Assembly (NCBI RefSeq): GCF_038397775.1
Contig: NZ_CP151650.1
Location: forward strand, 4,836,001-4,900,000
Direction: 5' to 3'
DNA length: 64,000 bases
From: Pseudomonas sp. RC10
Lineage (GTDB): Bacteria > Pseudomonadota > Gammaproteobacteria > Pseudomonadales > Pseudomonadaceae
This document shows positions 35,348 to 42,892 of this stretch, in pieces (position 1 is the stretch's first letter; each line of letters begins with the position of its first letter). A model generated the notes under the pieces. That model was not told the DNA's origin. It ran no database searches and worked only from the letters and a program-made list of their open reading frames with translations. A program made the translations under genes and the position numbers.

Positions 35348-35602
35348 TTACGCGGATTTCTTGCGGATCCAGTACAGGTAAACGCCGTCGGCGGCCTGCT
35401 TTTCGACGAGTTCGTGGTCGAGGAAGACACAGAATTTCGGGATGTCGCGCTGGGTCGACGGGTCGGTCGCGATGACCTTGAGCAAACCACCCGCCGGCAA
35501 ATCGCGCACCTTCTGGTGCAGCATCATCACAGGCTCAGGGCAATTGAGGCCGGACGCGTCGAGGACCGCGTCAACGGCAAGGCTTTCGATGGAATCAGAC
35601 AT
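35348..35602 (-). CDS. tusA: Sulfur carrier protein TusA
   Basis: This 84-residue protein has the sulfur-accepting cysteine at position 21 in the [13 protein letters not shown] motif and the typical RDIPKFC and LYWIRK strands. TusA takes persulfide sulfur from IscS and passes it to the TusBCD relay for tRNA 2-thiouridine formation. The ATG at 35602 is chosen because it gives the usual length; the frame's earlier ATG at 35662 adds 20 unusual residues. Confidence 0.95.
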   Translation of the reverse strand: MSDSIESLAVDAVLDASGLNCPEPVMMLHQKVRDLPAGGLLKVIATDPSTQRDIPKFCVFLDHELVEKQAADGVYLYWIRKKSA

Positions 35603-35708
35603 GAGGCGCTCCAGAAACTGGCGAGCATTGTCGCTTAAATGGACAAAGGCGCCAATCGTCACTGGTCTTGCCGATCACCCTGACGCCCTCCTTATCCAGG
35701 CCGATCAC

Positions 35709-35799
35709 CTGTAGGAGCGAATTTATTCGCGAGAGGCCCTGTACAGTCGACACGTCCCATCGCCTGATCCATTTTTCGCGAATGAATTCGCTCCTACAG
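35709..35799. repeat. REP pair (family GGAGCGAATTCATTCGCGA)
   Basis: First of two neighbouring REP pairs in the 470-base gap between tusA and the antiporter operon. The left core carries ATTTATT in place of ATTCATT. Confidence 0.9.
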
Positions 35800-35831
35800 A
35801 CAGCCCCGTCTCTCAGTGCTACCGAGACCTC

Positions 35832-35919
35832 CTGTAGGAGCGAATTCATTCGCGAGAGGCCCATTCACTCAATACATCTCCGTCGCCTGTCCATTTTTCG
35901 CGAATGAATTCGCTCCTAC
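35832..35919. repeat. REP pair (family GGAGCGAATTCATTCGCGA)
   Basis: Second REP pair, 32 bases after the first and highly similar to it. The remaining 150 bases before the antiporter gene presumably hold its promoter, but I could not assign boxes. Confidence 0.9.
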
Positions 35920-36071
35920 GGGCCAATGCGATGGAGCTCAACAAATTCATTCCAAAGCGGTCAACTACGCTGCTGCCTACAGTCTTTGTAGGATTCTGCG
36001 ACATCTTGGCGGTTGGTGATGCACGACGCAGACCGTATGATCCTTGACATTTTTCCGCAGATTAGAAGCCT

Positions 36072-39020
36072 ATGTCCCTGATAGTTCTACTGCTTCTGCC
36101 TTTCATCGGCAGCTGTCTGGCGGCGCTCTTGCCGCACAACGCTCGTAACAGTGAATCCATTCTGGCTGGCCTGATCGCCCTGATCGGCGCGATACAGGTC
36201 GCACTGTGGTACCCGCAAATCGCCCACGGCGGGGTCATTCGCGAAGAGTTCTTCTGGCTGCCCAGTCTGGGCCTGAATTTCGTCCTGCGTCTGGACGGAT
36301 TCGCCTGGCTGTTCTCGATGCTGGTGCTGGGGATCGGCACCCTCGTCTCGCTTTACGCCCGCTATTACATGTCGCCGGACGACCCGGTGCCGCGCTTTTT
36401 CTCGTTTTTCCTCGCGTTCATGGGCGCCATGCTCGGGCTGGTGATGTCCGGCAACCTGGTTCAAATCGTGTTTTTCTGGGAGCTGACCAGTGTTTTCTCG
36501 TTCCTGTTGATCGGCTATTGGCACCATCGCGCCGACGCCCGACGCGGCGCGTACATGGCGTTGATGGTCACCGGCGCGGGCGGGCTGGCGCTGCTGGTCG
36601 GGGTCATGCTGCTCGGCCATGTGGTCGGCAGTTACGACCTGGACCGGGTGCTGGCCTCGGGCGATGCAATCCGCGCCCACGCCCTCTACCCCGTTCTGCT
36701 GACCCTGATCCTCATCGGCGCCCTCAGCAAAAGCGCGCAATTCCCCTTCCATTTCTGGCTGCCACACGCCATGGCCGCGCCGACGCCCGTGTCGGCGTAC
36801 CTGCACTCGGCGACGATGGTGAAAGCCGGGGTGTTCCTGCTGGCGCGGCTGTGGCCTGCGTTGTCCGGCAGTGAACAATGGTTCTGGATCGTCAGCGGCG
36901 CGGGGGCCTGCACGCTGGTGATCGGCGCGTATTCGGCGATTTTCCAGACTGACCTCAAGGGCCTGCTGGCGTATTCCACCATCAGCCACCTCGGCCTGAT
37001 CACCCTGCTGCTGGGCCTCAACAGCCCGCTGGCAGCGGTGGCGGCGGTCTTTCACATTCTCAACCACGCGACCTTCAAGGCCTCGCTGTTCATGGCAGCC
37101 GGGATCATCGACCACGAAAGCGGCACACGCGACATTCGCAAACTCAGCGGCCTGATCAAACTCATGCCCTACACCGCGACCCTGGCAATGGTCGCCAGCG
37201 CCGCCATGGCCGGGGTGCCGCTGCTCAATGGTTTTCTGTCCAAGGAAATGTTCTTCGCCGAAACCGTTTTCATCACCTCCACCGCCTGGGTCGAAACCGC
37301 GCTGCCGGTGATCGCAACCATTGCCGGGACGTTCAGCGTCGCCTATTCCCTGCGTTTCACGGTGGATGTGTTCTTCGGCCCGAAAGCCACCGACCTGCCC
37401 CACACGCCCCATGAACCGCCGCGCTGGATGCGGGTGCCCGTGGAGCTGCTGGTGCTGGCCTGCCTGATCGTCGGCATTTTTCCCGCCTTGTCAGTCGGTC
37501 CGTTGCTGGCCGCCGCTGCGCAGCCCGTGGTCGGCGGCACCTTGCCCGAATATAGCCTCGCCATCTGGCACGGCTGGAACGCGCCGATGATCATGAGCCT
37601 GATCGCCATGGCGGCGGGCATCGTCCTCTATCTCTTCCTGCGTCCACATTTCAAACGTGACCGCTTCAAACGCACCCCGCTGATCGGGCGCCTGAACGGC
37701 AAGCGCCTGTTCGAAGCGGTGCTGATCACCAAGCTGCGCATCGCCCGAGCGCTGGAAGAACTGCTGACCACTCGGCGCCTGCAAGCCCAGCTGTTCTTGA
37801 TGGTGTTCGTCGCATTGGTCGCAGGCTTCGTGCCGATGTACGACAGCGGCCTGACTTGGGGCGACCGGCCGAAAATTCCGGGCTCCGGCGTGTTCGTCAT
37901 GCTCTGGTTGATCGCCATCGCCTGCGCCCTCGGGGCTGCGTGGCAAGCCAAGTACCACCGGCTCGCGGCCGTGACCATGGTCGGCGTCTGCGGTTTGATG
38001 ACGTGTGTGACCTTCGTCTGGTTCTCGGCGCCCGACCTGGCCCTGACCCAATTGGCCGTGGAAGTGGTCACCACGGTACTGATTCTGCTCGGCCTGCGCT
38101 GGCTGCCGCGCCGTAACGAAAACGTCGCCCCGCCCACGCGGTCACGCAATCGCGCGCGGGTTCGCCGGGTGCGCGACTTTATCCTCGCCGTGGCGGTGGG
38201 CGGCGGCATGGCGTTGCTGTCCTACGCGATGCTGACCCGCCCCACGCCGAACGCGATCTCCGAGTTCTACTTGAGCCGGGCACTGAGCCAAGGCGGCGGC
38301 ACCAACGCCGTGAACGTGATGCTGGTGGATTTCCGGGGCTTCGACACCTTCGGCGAAATCACCGTTCTTGCGGTGGTTGCATTGACGGTCTTTGCGCTGC
38401 TGCGCCGCTTCCGTCCGCCAAAAGAGAGCATCGCCCTGCCCGCGCAGCAACGCCTGTTGGCGCGGGACGTGGTGACCGATCTGGTCAACCCGCGTCATGC
38501 CAAGGACACTGCGCTCGGCTTCATGATGGTGCCCGCCGTGCTGGTGCGCCTGCTGTTGCCGGTGGCGTTCGTGGTCTCGATGTACTTGTTCATGCGCGGC
38601 CACAACCAGCCCGGTGGCGGGTTCGTCGCCGGGCTGGTGATGTCGGTGGCCTTCATTCTTCAGTACATGGTCGCGGGCACCCAGTGGGTCGAAGCGCACA
38701 TGAGCCTGCGCCCGCTGCGCTGGATGGGCACAGGATTGATCTTCGCCCTGGCGACCGGGCTGGGGTCGATGGCCCTGGGTTACCCGTTCATGACCACCCA
38801 CACCGCGCATCTGCACGTGCCGCTCCTCGGTGACCTGCATGTGGCGAGTGCCCTGTTCTTCGACATCGGCGTGTACGCCGTGGTGGTGGGTTCGACCCTG
38901 CTGATCCTCACCGCGCTGGCCCACCAATCGGTGCGCAGCCATCGCCCGACGTCGCTGCCGCAGCCCATTGAACCGGTGCCCGTAACCCCTGCGCCAGCCA
39001 CCTCCCAAGGAGCCATGTGA
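36072..39020 (+). CDS. Mrp-type Na+(K+)/H+ antiporter, fused subunits A and B
   Basis: This 982-residue membrane protein is the large subunit of the multi-gene Mnh/Mrp/Pha/Sha cation antiporter. The N-terminal ~500 residues resemble the NuoL/ND5 proton-pumping family (VVFFWELTSVFSFLLIGYW, then PFHFWLPHAMAAPTPVSAYLHS written here in part). An MrpA C-terminal region follows, then a fused MnhB domain (from ~residue 790, with FLMRGHNQPGGGFVAGL). The A-B fusion is usual in proteobacterial group-2 operons. The complex exports Na+ or K+ in exchange for protons in alkaline or saline conditions. First gene of a six-gene operon with overlapping starts. Confidence 0.95.
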   Translation: MSLIVLLLLPFIGSCLAALLPHNARNSESILAGLIALIGAIQVALWYPQIAHGGVIREEFFWLPSLGLNFVLRLDGFAWLFSMLVLGIGTLVSLYARYYMSPDDPVPRFFSFFLAFMGAMLGLVMSGNLVQIVFFWELTSVFSFLLIGYWHHRADARRGAYMALMVTGAGGLALLVGVMLLGHVVGSYDLDRVLASGDAIRAHALYPVLLTLILIGALSKSAQFPFHFWLPHAMAAPTPVSAYLHSATMVKAGVFLLARLWPALSGSEQWFWIVSGAGACTLVIGAYSAIFQTDLKGLLAYSTISHLGLITLLLGLNSPLAAVAAVFHILNHATFKASLFMAAGIIDHESGTRDIRKLSGLIKLMPYTATLAMVASAAMAGVPLLNGFLSKEMFFAETVFITSTAWVETALPVIATIAGTFSVAYSLRFTVDVFFGPKATDLPHTPHEPPRWMRVPVELLVLACLIVGIFPALSVGPLLAAAAQPVVGGTLPEYSLAIWHGWNAPMIMSLIAMAAGIVLYLFLRPHFKRDRFKRTPLIGRLNGKRLFEAVLITKLRIARALEELLTTRRLQAQLFLMVFVALVAGFVPMYDSGLTWGDRPKIPGSGVFVMLWLIAIACALGAAWQAKYHRLAAVTMVGVCGLMTCVTFVWFSAPDLALTQLAVEVVTTVLILLGLRWLPRRNENVAPPTRSRNRARVRRVRDFILAVAVGGGMALLSYAMLTRPTPNAISEFYLSRALSQGGGTNAVNVMLVDFRGFDTFGEITVLAVVALTVFALLRRFRPPKESIALPAQQRLLARDVVTDLVNPRHAKDTALGFMMVPAVLVRLLLPVAFVVSMYLFMRGHNQPGGGFVAGLVMSVAFILQYMVAGTQWVEAHMSLRPLRWMGTGLIFALATGLGSMALGYPFMTTHTAHLHVPLLGDLHVASALFFDIGVYAVVVGSTLLILTALAHQSVRSHRPTSLPQPIEPVPVTPAPATSQGAM

Positions 39021-39364
39021 TGGAAGAAGTCATCGCGATTGCCATCGGCGTGCTCGCCGCGTCGGGCGTGTGGCTGATCCTGCGCCCACGGACCTTTCAG
39101 GTGGTCATGGGCCTGTGCCTGCTGTCCTACGGCGTCAACCTGTTCATCTTCAGCATGGGCAGCCTGTTCATCGGCAAGGAACCGATCATCAAGGACGGCG
39201 TGCCACAAGACTTGCTCAATTACACCGACCCGCTGCCTCAGGCGCTGGTGCTCACCGCCATCGTCATCAGCTTCGCCATGACCGCGCTGTTTCTGGTGGT
39301 GTTGCTCGCCTCTCGCGGCCTGACCGGCAACGACCACGTCGACGGTCGGGAGGGCAGCGAATGA
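39020..39364 (+). CDS. Mrp-type antiporter subunit C
   Basis: This 114-residue NuoK-like subunit has three hydrophobic helices (EEVIAIAIGVLAASGVWLIL, then VMGLCLLSYGVNLFIF, and ALVLTAIVISFAMTALFLVV). The ATG at 39020 shares its first base with the upstream TGA and has AAGGAG before it, so translation is coupled. The C-terminus overlaps the subunit D start by four bases. It is required for assembly of the cation/proton antiporter complex in the inner membrane. Confidence 0.94.
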   Translation: MEEVIAIAIGVLAASGVWLILRPRTFQVVMGLCLLSYGVNLFIFSMGSLFIGKEPIIKDGVPQDLLNYTDPLPQALVLTAIVISFAMTALFLVVLLASRGLTGNDHVDGREGSE

Positions 39365-41040
39365 GCCTGATGAACCAACTGATCATCGCGCCGATCCTGC
39401 TGCCGGTGCTGACCGCCGCGTTGATGTTGTGGATCGGCGAGAAGCGTCGCCCGATCAAGGCCGCGATCAACGTGCTGTCCACGGCGCTGGGGCTGGGCAT
39501 CTCGATCACGCTGATGATGTGGGTGCAGAAGACCGGGACCACCGGTTCGATTGGCGTGTATTTGCCGGGCAACTGGGAATCCCCTTTCGGCATCGTGCTG
39601 GTGGTCGATCACTTGTCGGCGCTCATGCTGGTGCTGACCGGCATCGTCGCATTCTGCGCGCTGCTGTTCGCGCTGGCCCGGTGGGACCGGGCGGGGGCGA
39701 GTTTTCATGCGCTGTTTCAGATTCAACTGATGGGCCTCTATGGCGCGTTCCTCACGGCCGATCTGTTCAACCTGTTCGTGTTTTTCGAGGTGCTGCTGGC
39801 CGCGTCGTATGGCCTGATGCTCCACGGGTCGGGACGTGCGCGGGTGTCGGCGGGGCTGCATTACATCACCATCAACCTGCTGGCCTCGTCGCTGTTTCTG
39901 ATCGGCGCGGCGCTGATTTACGGCGTGACCGGCACCCTGAATCTGGCCGATCTGGCCGTCAAAATCCCACAGGTTTCCGAGGCTGACCTGGGCCTGCTGC
40001 ACGCCGGGGCCGCGATTCTGGCGGTCGCGTTTCTGGCCAAGGCTGGCATGTGGCCGCTGAACTTCTGGCTGGTCCCGGCCTATTCCGCCGCCAGCGCCCC
40101 GGTGGCGGCGCTGTTCGCACTGATGACCAAGGTCGGCGCCTACACCCTGCTGCGCCTGTGGACGCTGCTGTTCTCGGGCCAAGCCGGTGCGTCGGCGTTC
40201 TTCGGCGGCGACTGGCTGATCTGGGGCGGCATGGCGACGTTGGCCGTGGCGGCCGTTTCCATCGTCGCGGCCCAGCGGCTGGAACGCATGGCCAGCCTCA
40301 GCATTCTGGTGTCAGCGGGGATTCTGCTGTCGGCCATCGGCTTCGGGCAGCCGAGCCTGACGGCGGGCGCGCTGTTCTATCTAGTCAGCTCGACCCTGGC
40401 GCTGAGCGCGCTGTTCCTGCTCGCCGAACTGGTGGAGCGTTCGCGTTCGGCCAATGAGATCCCGCTGGAAGACGACGCCGATCAGCTGCCCAAAGCCATG
40501 GAATCGCTGCACCCGCTGCCGGGCACCAACCTTGATGACGAACAGAAGGCCGTGGTCGGTCAGGTGATTCCCTGGACCATGGCGTTTCTGGGCCTGAGTT
40601 TCATCGCCTGCGCCTTGTTGATCATTGGCATGCCGCCGCTGTCGGGGTTCCTCGGCAAACTGACGCTGATCAGCGCCCTGCTCAACCCGCTGGGGCTGGA
40701 CGTGGCAAAAGACGAAGCCATTCGCGGCGCCAGTTGGGCGTTGGTCTCGCTGCTGATCGTCTCGGGGCTGGCTTCGCTGTTCGCGTTCGTGCGCGTGGGC
40801 ATGAAGCGATTCTGGACCGCACAGGACCGCCCTTCTCCCGCGCTGCGCCGCAATGAGTGCATGCCCATCGCGCTGCTGCTCGGCGCCTGCATCGTCCTGA
40901 CGTTCAAGGCCCAGGCGCTGCTGCATTACACCCAGGACACCGCCCAGGCGCTGCATGATCCGCAGCAGTACGTGCTGTCGGTGATGGCCGCCAAACCGGT
41001 GCCCTCCCCGAGCACCGCCAGCGCGGAGGTGCAGCCATGA
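39361..41040 (+). CDS. Mrp-type antiporter subunit D
   Basis: This 559-residue NuoN/NuoM-like membrane subunit has about fourteen hydrophobic segments. It carries the conserved FFEVLLAASYGLMLHG and AKAGMWPLNFWLVPAYSAA regions, in which Glu and Lys residues act in proton transfer. The ATG at 39361 overlaps the subunit C stop by ATGA. A longer frame extending back to 39070 runs antisense to nothing but lies inside subunit C and is rejected. The C-terminal 40 residues form a soluble tail. Confidence 0.94.
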   Translation: MSLMNQLIIAPILLPVLTAALMLWIGEKRRPIKAAINVLSTALGLGISITLMMWVQKTGTTGSIGVYLPGNWESPFGIVLVVDHLSALMLVLTGIVAFCALLFALARWDRAGASFHALFQIQLMGLYGAFLTADLFNLFVFFEVLLAASYGLMLHGSGRARVSAGLHYITINLLASSLFLIGAALIYGVTGTLNLADLAVKIPQVSEADLGLLHAGAAILAVAFLAKAGMWPLNFWLVPAYSAASAPVAALFALMTKVGAYTLLRLWTLLFSGQAGASAFFGGDWLIWGGMATLAVAAVSIVAAQRLERMASLSILVSAGILLSAIGFGQPSLTAGALFYLVSSTLALSALFLLAELVERSRSANEIPLEDDADQLPKAMESLHPLPGTNLDDEQKAVVGQVIPWTMAFLGLSFIACALLIIGMPPLSGFLGKLTLISALLNPLGLDVAKDEAIRGASWALVSLLIVSGLASLFAFVRVGMKRFWTAQDRPSPALRRNECMPIALLLGACIVLTFKAQALLHYTQDTAQALHDPQQYVLSVMAAKPVPSPSTASAEVQP

Positions 41041-41525
41041 GCCGCGTGTTTCCTGCCCCGCTCTTGTCGCTGGCATTGTGGGCGCTGTGGTTGCTGCTCA
41101 ACCTGTCGCTGAGCGCGGGCAATCTGTTGCTCGGTGCGTTACTGGGGTTCTTTGCGCCGATCCTGTTCGCACCATTACGCCCGCAGCCTGCGCGGATTCG
41201 CAGGCCGGGCGTGGCGCTGAAGCTGTTCTTTCTGGTGGGACGTGACGTGCTGGTGTCGAATCTGGTGGTGGCGTGGGGCGTATTGCGCGCTCGCCACAAG
41301 CCGCCGCGTTCGGCCTTCGTCAAAGTGCCGCTCGACCTGCACGACGCCCACGGGCTGGCCGCGCTGTCGATGATCTGCACCGTGGTGCCGGGGACGGTCT
41401 GGTCAGAATTGGCACTGGATCGCAGCGCGTTGCTGATGCACGTCTTTGACCTGGACGACGAGGCGCGTTTCATCGAGCACTTCAAGACCACCTACGAACG
41501 CCCGTTGATGGAGATTTTTCAATGA
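41037..41525 (+). CDS. Mrp-type antiporter subunit E
   Basis: This 162-residue protein has two or three N-terminal hydrophobic helices and a cytoplasmic C-terminal domain with the family pattern ALSMICTVVPGTVWSELALD. It starts by ATGA overlap with subunit D and ends by overlap with subunit F. Like its partners, it is needed for a working cation antiporter. No anomalies are seen. Confidence 0.93.
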   Translation: MSRVFPAPLLSLALWALWLLLNLSLSAGNLLLGALLGFFAPILFAPLRPQPARIRRPGVALKLFFLVGRDVLVSNLVVAWGVLRARHKPPRSAFVKVPLDLHDAHGLAALSMICTVVPGTVWSELALDRSALLMHVFDLDDEARFIEHFKTTYERPLMEIFQ

Positions 41526-41800
41526 GCCCGCTGCTGACCAATGCGATCTTGTTCAGCCTGTCGCTGTTCACGGTGGCGATGATCCTCACCCTCATCCGCC
41601 TGTTCAAAGGCCCTTCGGCGCAGGACCGGGTATTGGCGCTGGATTACCTTTACCTGCTGGCGATGCTGATGATGTTGGTGCTGGGGATTCGGTATGCCAG
41701 CGACACCTATTTCGAGGCCGCACTGCTGATTGCGCTGTTCGGTTTTGTCGGGTCGTTCGCGCTGGCAAAATTCCTCCTGCGCGGTGAGGTGATCGAATGA
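41522..41800 (+). CDS. Mrp-type antiporter subunit F
   Basis: The 92-residue protein has three hydrophobic helices and the conserved LIRLFKGPSAQDRVLALDYL loop between the first and second. Four-base overlaps with subunits E and G show tight translational coupling. It is an integral part of the antiporter complex in the inner membrane. Confidence 0.93.
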   Translation: MSPLLTNAILFSLSLFTVAMILTLIRLFKGPSAQDRVLALDYLYLLAMLMMLVLGIRYASDTYFEAALLIALFGFVGSFALAKFLLRGEVIE

Positions 41801-42153
41801 ATTCGTTGCAGGTGTTGCCGTTTTGGGTCGAGGTGCTGACGGCGCTGTTGCTGGTTGCCAGCAGCGTGTTTGCCTTGATCGGCGCCTTGGGGTTGTTGCG
41901 GATGAAAGACTTCTTCCAGCGCATGCACCCCCCGGCGCTGGCCTCGACGATCGGGGCGTGGTGCGTGGCGTTGGCGTCGATCGTCTATTTCTCGGCGTTG
42001 AAAGAAGGCCCTGTGCTACACGCCTGGCTGATCCCGATCCTGCTGGCGATCACCGTGCCCGTGACAACGTTGCTGTTGGCGCGCACCGGGCTTTTTCGCA
42101 AACGCATGGCCGGAGACGCCGACGTGCCTCCCGAAGTGTCCGAAGAGGGGTGA
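41797..42153 (+). CDS. Mrp-type antiporter subunit G
   Basis: The 118-residue last subunit of the operon has three hydrophobic helices and the family motif GALGLLRMKDFFQRMHPPALAS written here in short form (LRMKDFFQRMHPP). The start overlaps subunit F by ATGA. After its stop come AAGCTT-type repeats and a heptamer array. No clear terminator was found. Confidence 0.93.
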   Translation: MNSLQVLPFWVEVLTALLLVASSVFALIGALGLLRMKDFFQRMHPPALASTIGAWCVALASIVYFSALKEGPVLHAWLIPILLAITVPVTTLLLARTGLFRKRMAGDADVPPEVSEEG

Positions 42154-42218
42154 AGCGCGGCGAGCTTCGAGCGGCAAGCTGCAAGCCTCAAGCTCAAAGC
42201 GACACCGAGTGATGATCC

Positions 42219-42270
42219 GCTTGTAGCTTGTAGCTTGTAGCTTGTAGCTTGTAGCTTGTAGCTTGTAGCT
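42219..42270. repeat. Heptanucleotide tandem array (GCTTGTA)7
   Basis: About 7.4 perfect copies of GCTTGTA lie between the mnhG-like gene and the DUF2946 gene, after a degenerate AAGCTGCAAGC stretch (42162-42200). Seven is not a multiple of three, but the array is non-coding. It could vary by slippage. Confidence 0.95.
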
Positions 42271-42295
42271 CCCAGCTTCTGTTAAATTTCCCGCC

Positions 42296-42685
42296 ATGAA
42301 ACTGGCCCGCTCTGACCGACACCTGATCGCATGGATGCTTTACTGCTGCGTCCTGTTCAACGTGTTCGCCTGTAGCATCGGTCATGGCCAGATGGTCGGC
42401 ATGCAGCTCAACGGTATCGGTGGCGAATTCTGCTCCACCGATGGCCGGGCGCTGAAAACCGTCGAGGCATTCAAACCGGGTGATCAAAAGCTCCCGACGC
42501 TGTCTGCGGCGTTCGGTTGCCCTTTATGTTCCACCGGCGGCATGGGCCCGGCGCTGAACTCCAGTCTGACCCTCAACCTCCTCCCCGAGCAACACAGCCC
42601 ACCGCCTGCGGTAGTGGCGTCCTATGAAATCCCTTCCGCTTTCCATTGGCCCACGGCCAACCCGCGCGCGCCGCCTTTCGTCTGA
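42296..42685 (+). CDS. DUF2946 protein
   Basis: This 129-residue protein has an N-terminal hydrophobic segment (HLIAWMLYCCVLFNVFAC) and the DUF2946 pattern of conserved His/Cys, including GHGQM and FGCPLCS near residue 80. DUF2946 genes are often found beside copper-related TonB receptors, and a TonB receptor follows here after about 200 bases. A role in copper acquisition or handling is inferred from that association only. The ATG at 42296 directly follows a heptamer array, so repeat length would change its promoter or leader spacing. Confidence 0.8.
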   Translation: MKLARSDRHLIAWMLYCCVLFNVFACSIGHGQMVGMQLNGIGGEFCSTDGRALKTVEAFKPGDQKLPTLSAAFGCPLCSTGGMGPALNSSLTLNLLPEQHSPPPAVVASYEIPSAFHWPTANPRAPPFV

Positions 42686-42767
42686 TCTGATCTCAGCATT
42701 CAACTGACCCTGCCTGACAGCGGCCGCCGGATCGTGGCCGTCTGCTTGCTTTTTCGGAGCCTGTTTT

Positions 42768-42841
42768 GACGCCTTCGCGAGCAAGCTCACTCCTACAAAC
42801 GACCCCCGTCCTGTAGGCGTGAGCTTGCTCGCGAAGGCGTC
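42768..42841. repeat. REP pair in reversed (outward) orientation
   Basis: Two GGAGTGAGCTTGCTCGCGA-type cores are arranged with their 5' ends together (TCGCGAGCAAGC … GCTTGCTCGCGA), the opposite of most pairs here. The spacer is only about 20 bases. Confidence 0.85.
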
Positions 42842-42892
42842 AGAAGAGAGATACCGGCAGGGATTCGCTCGCCCTCATTTCAGGTTTTAACC

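Noticed and set aside
42686..42892. Search for a Fur box before the TonB receptor
   Set aside because: No GATAATGATAATCATTATC-like dyad was seen by eye; only a REP pair occupies the interval.
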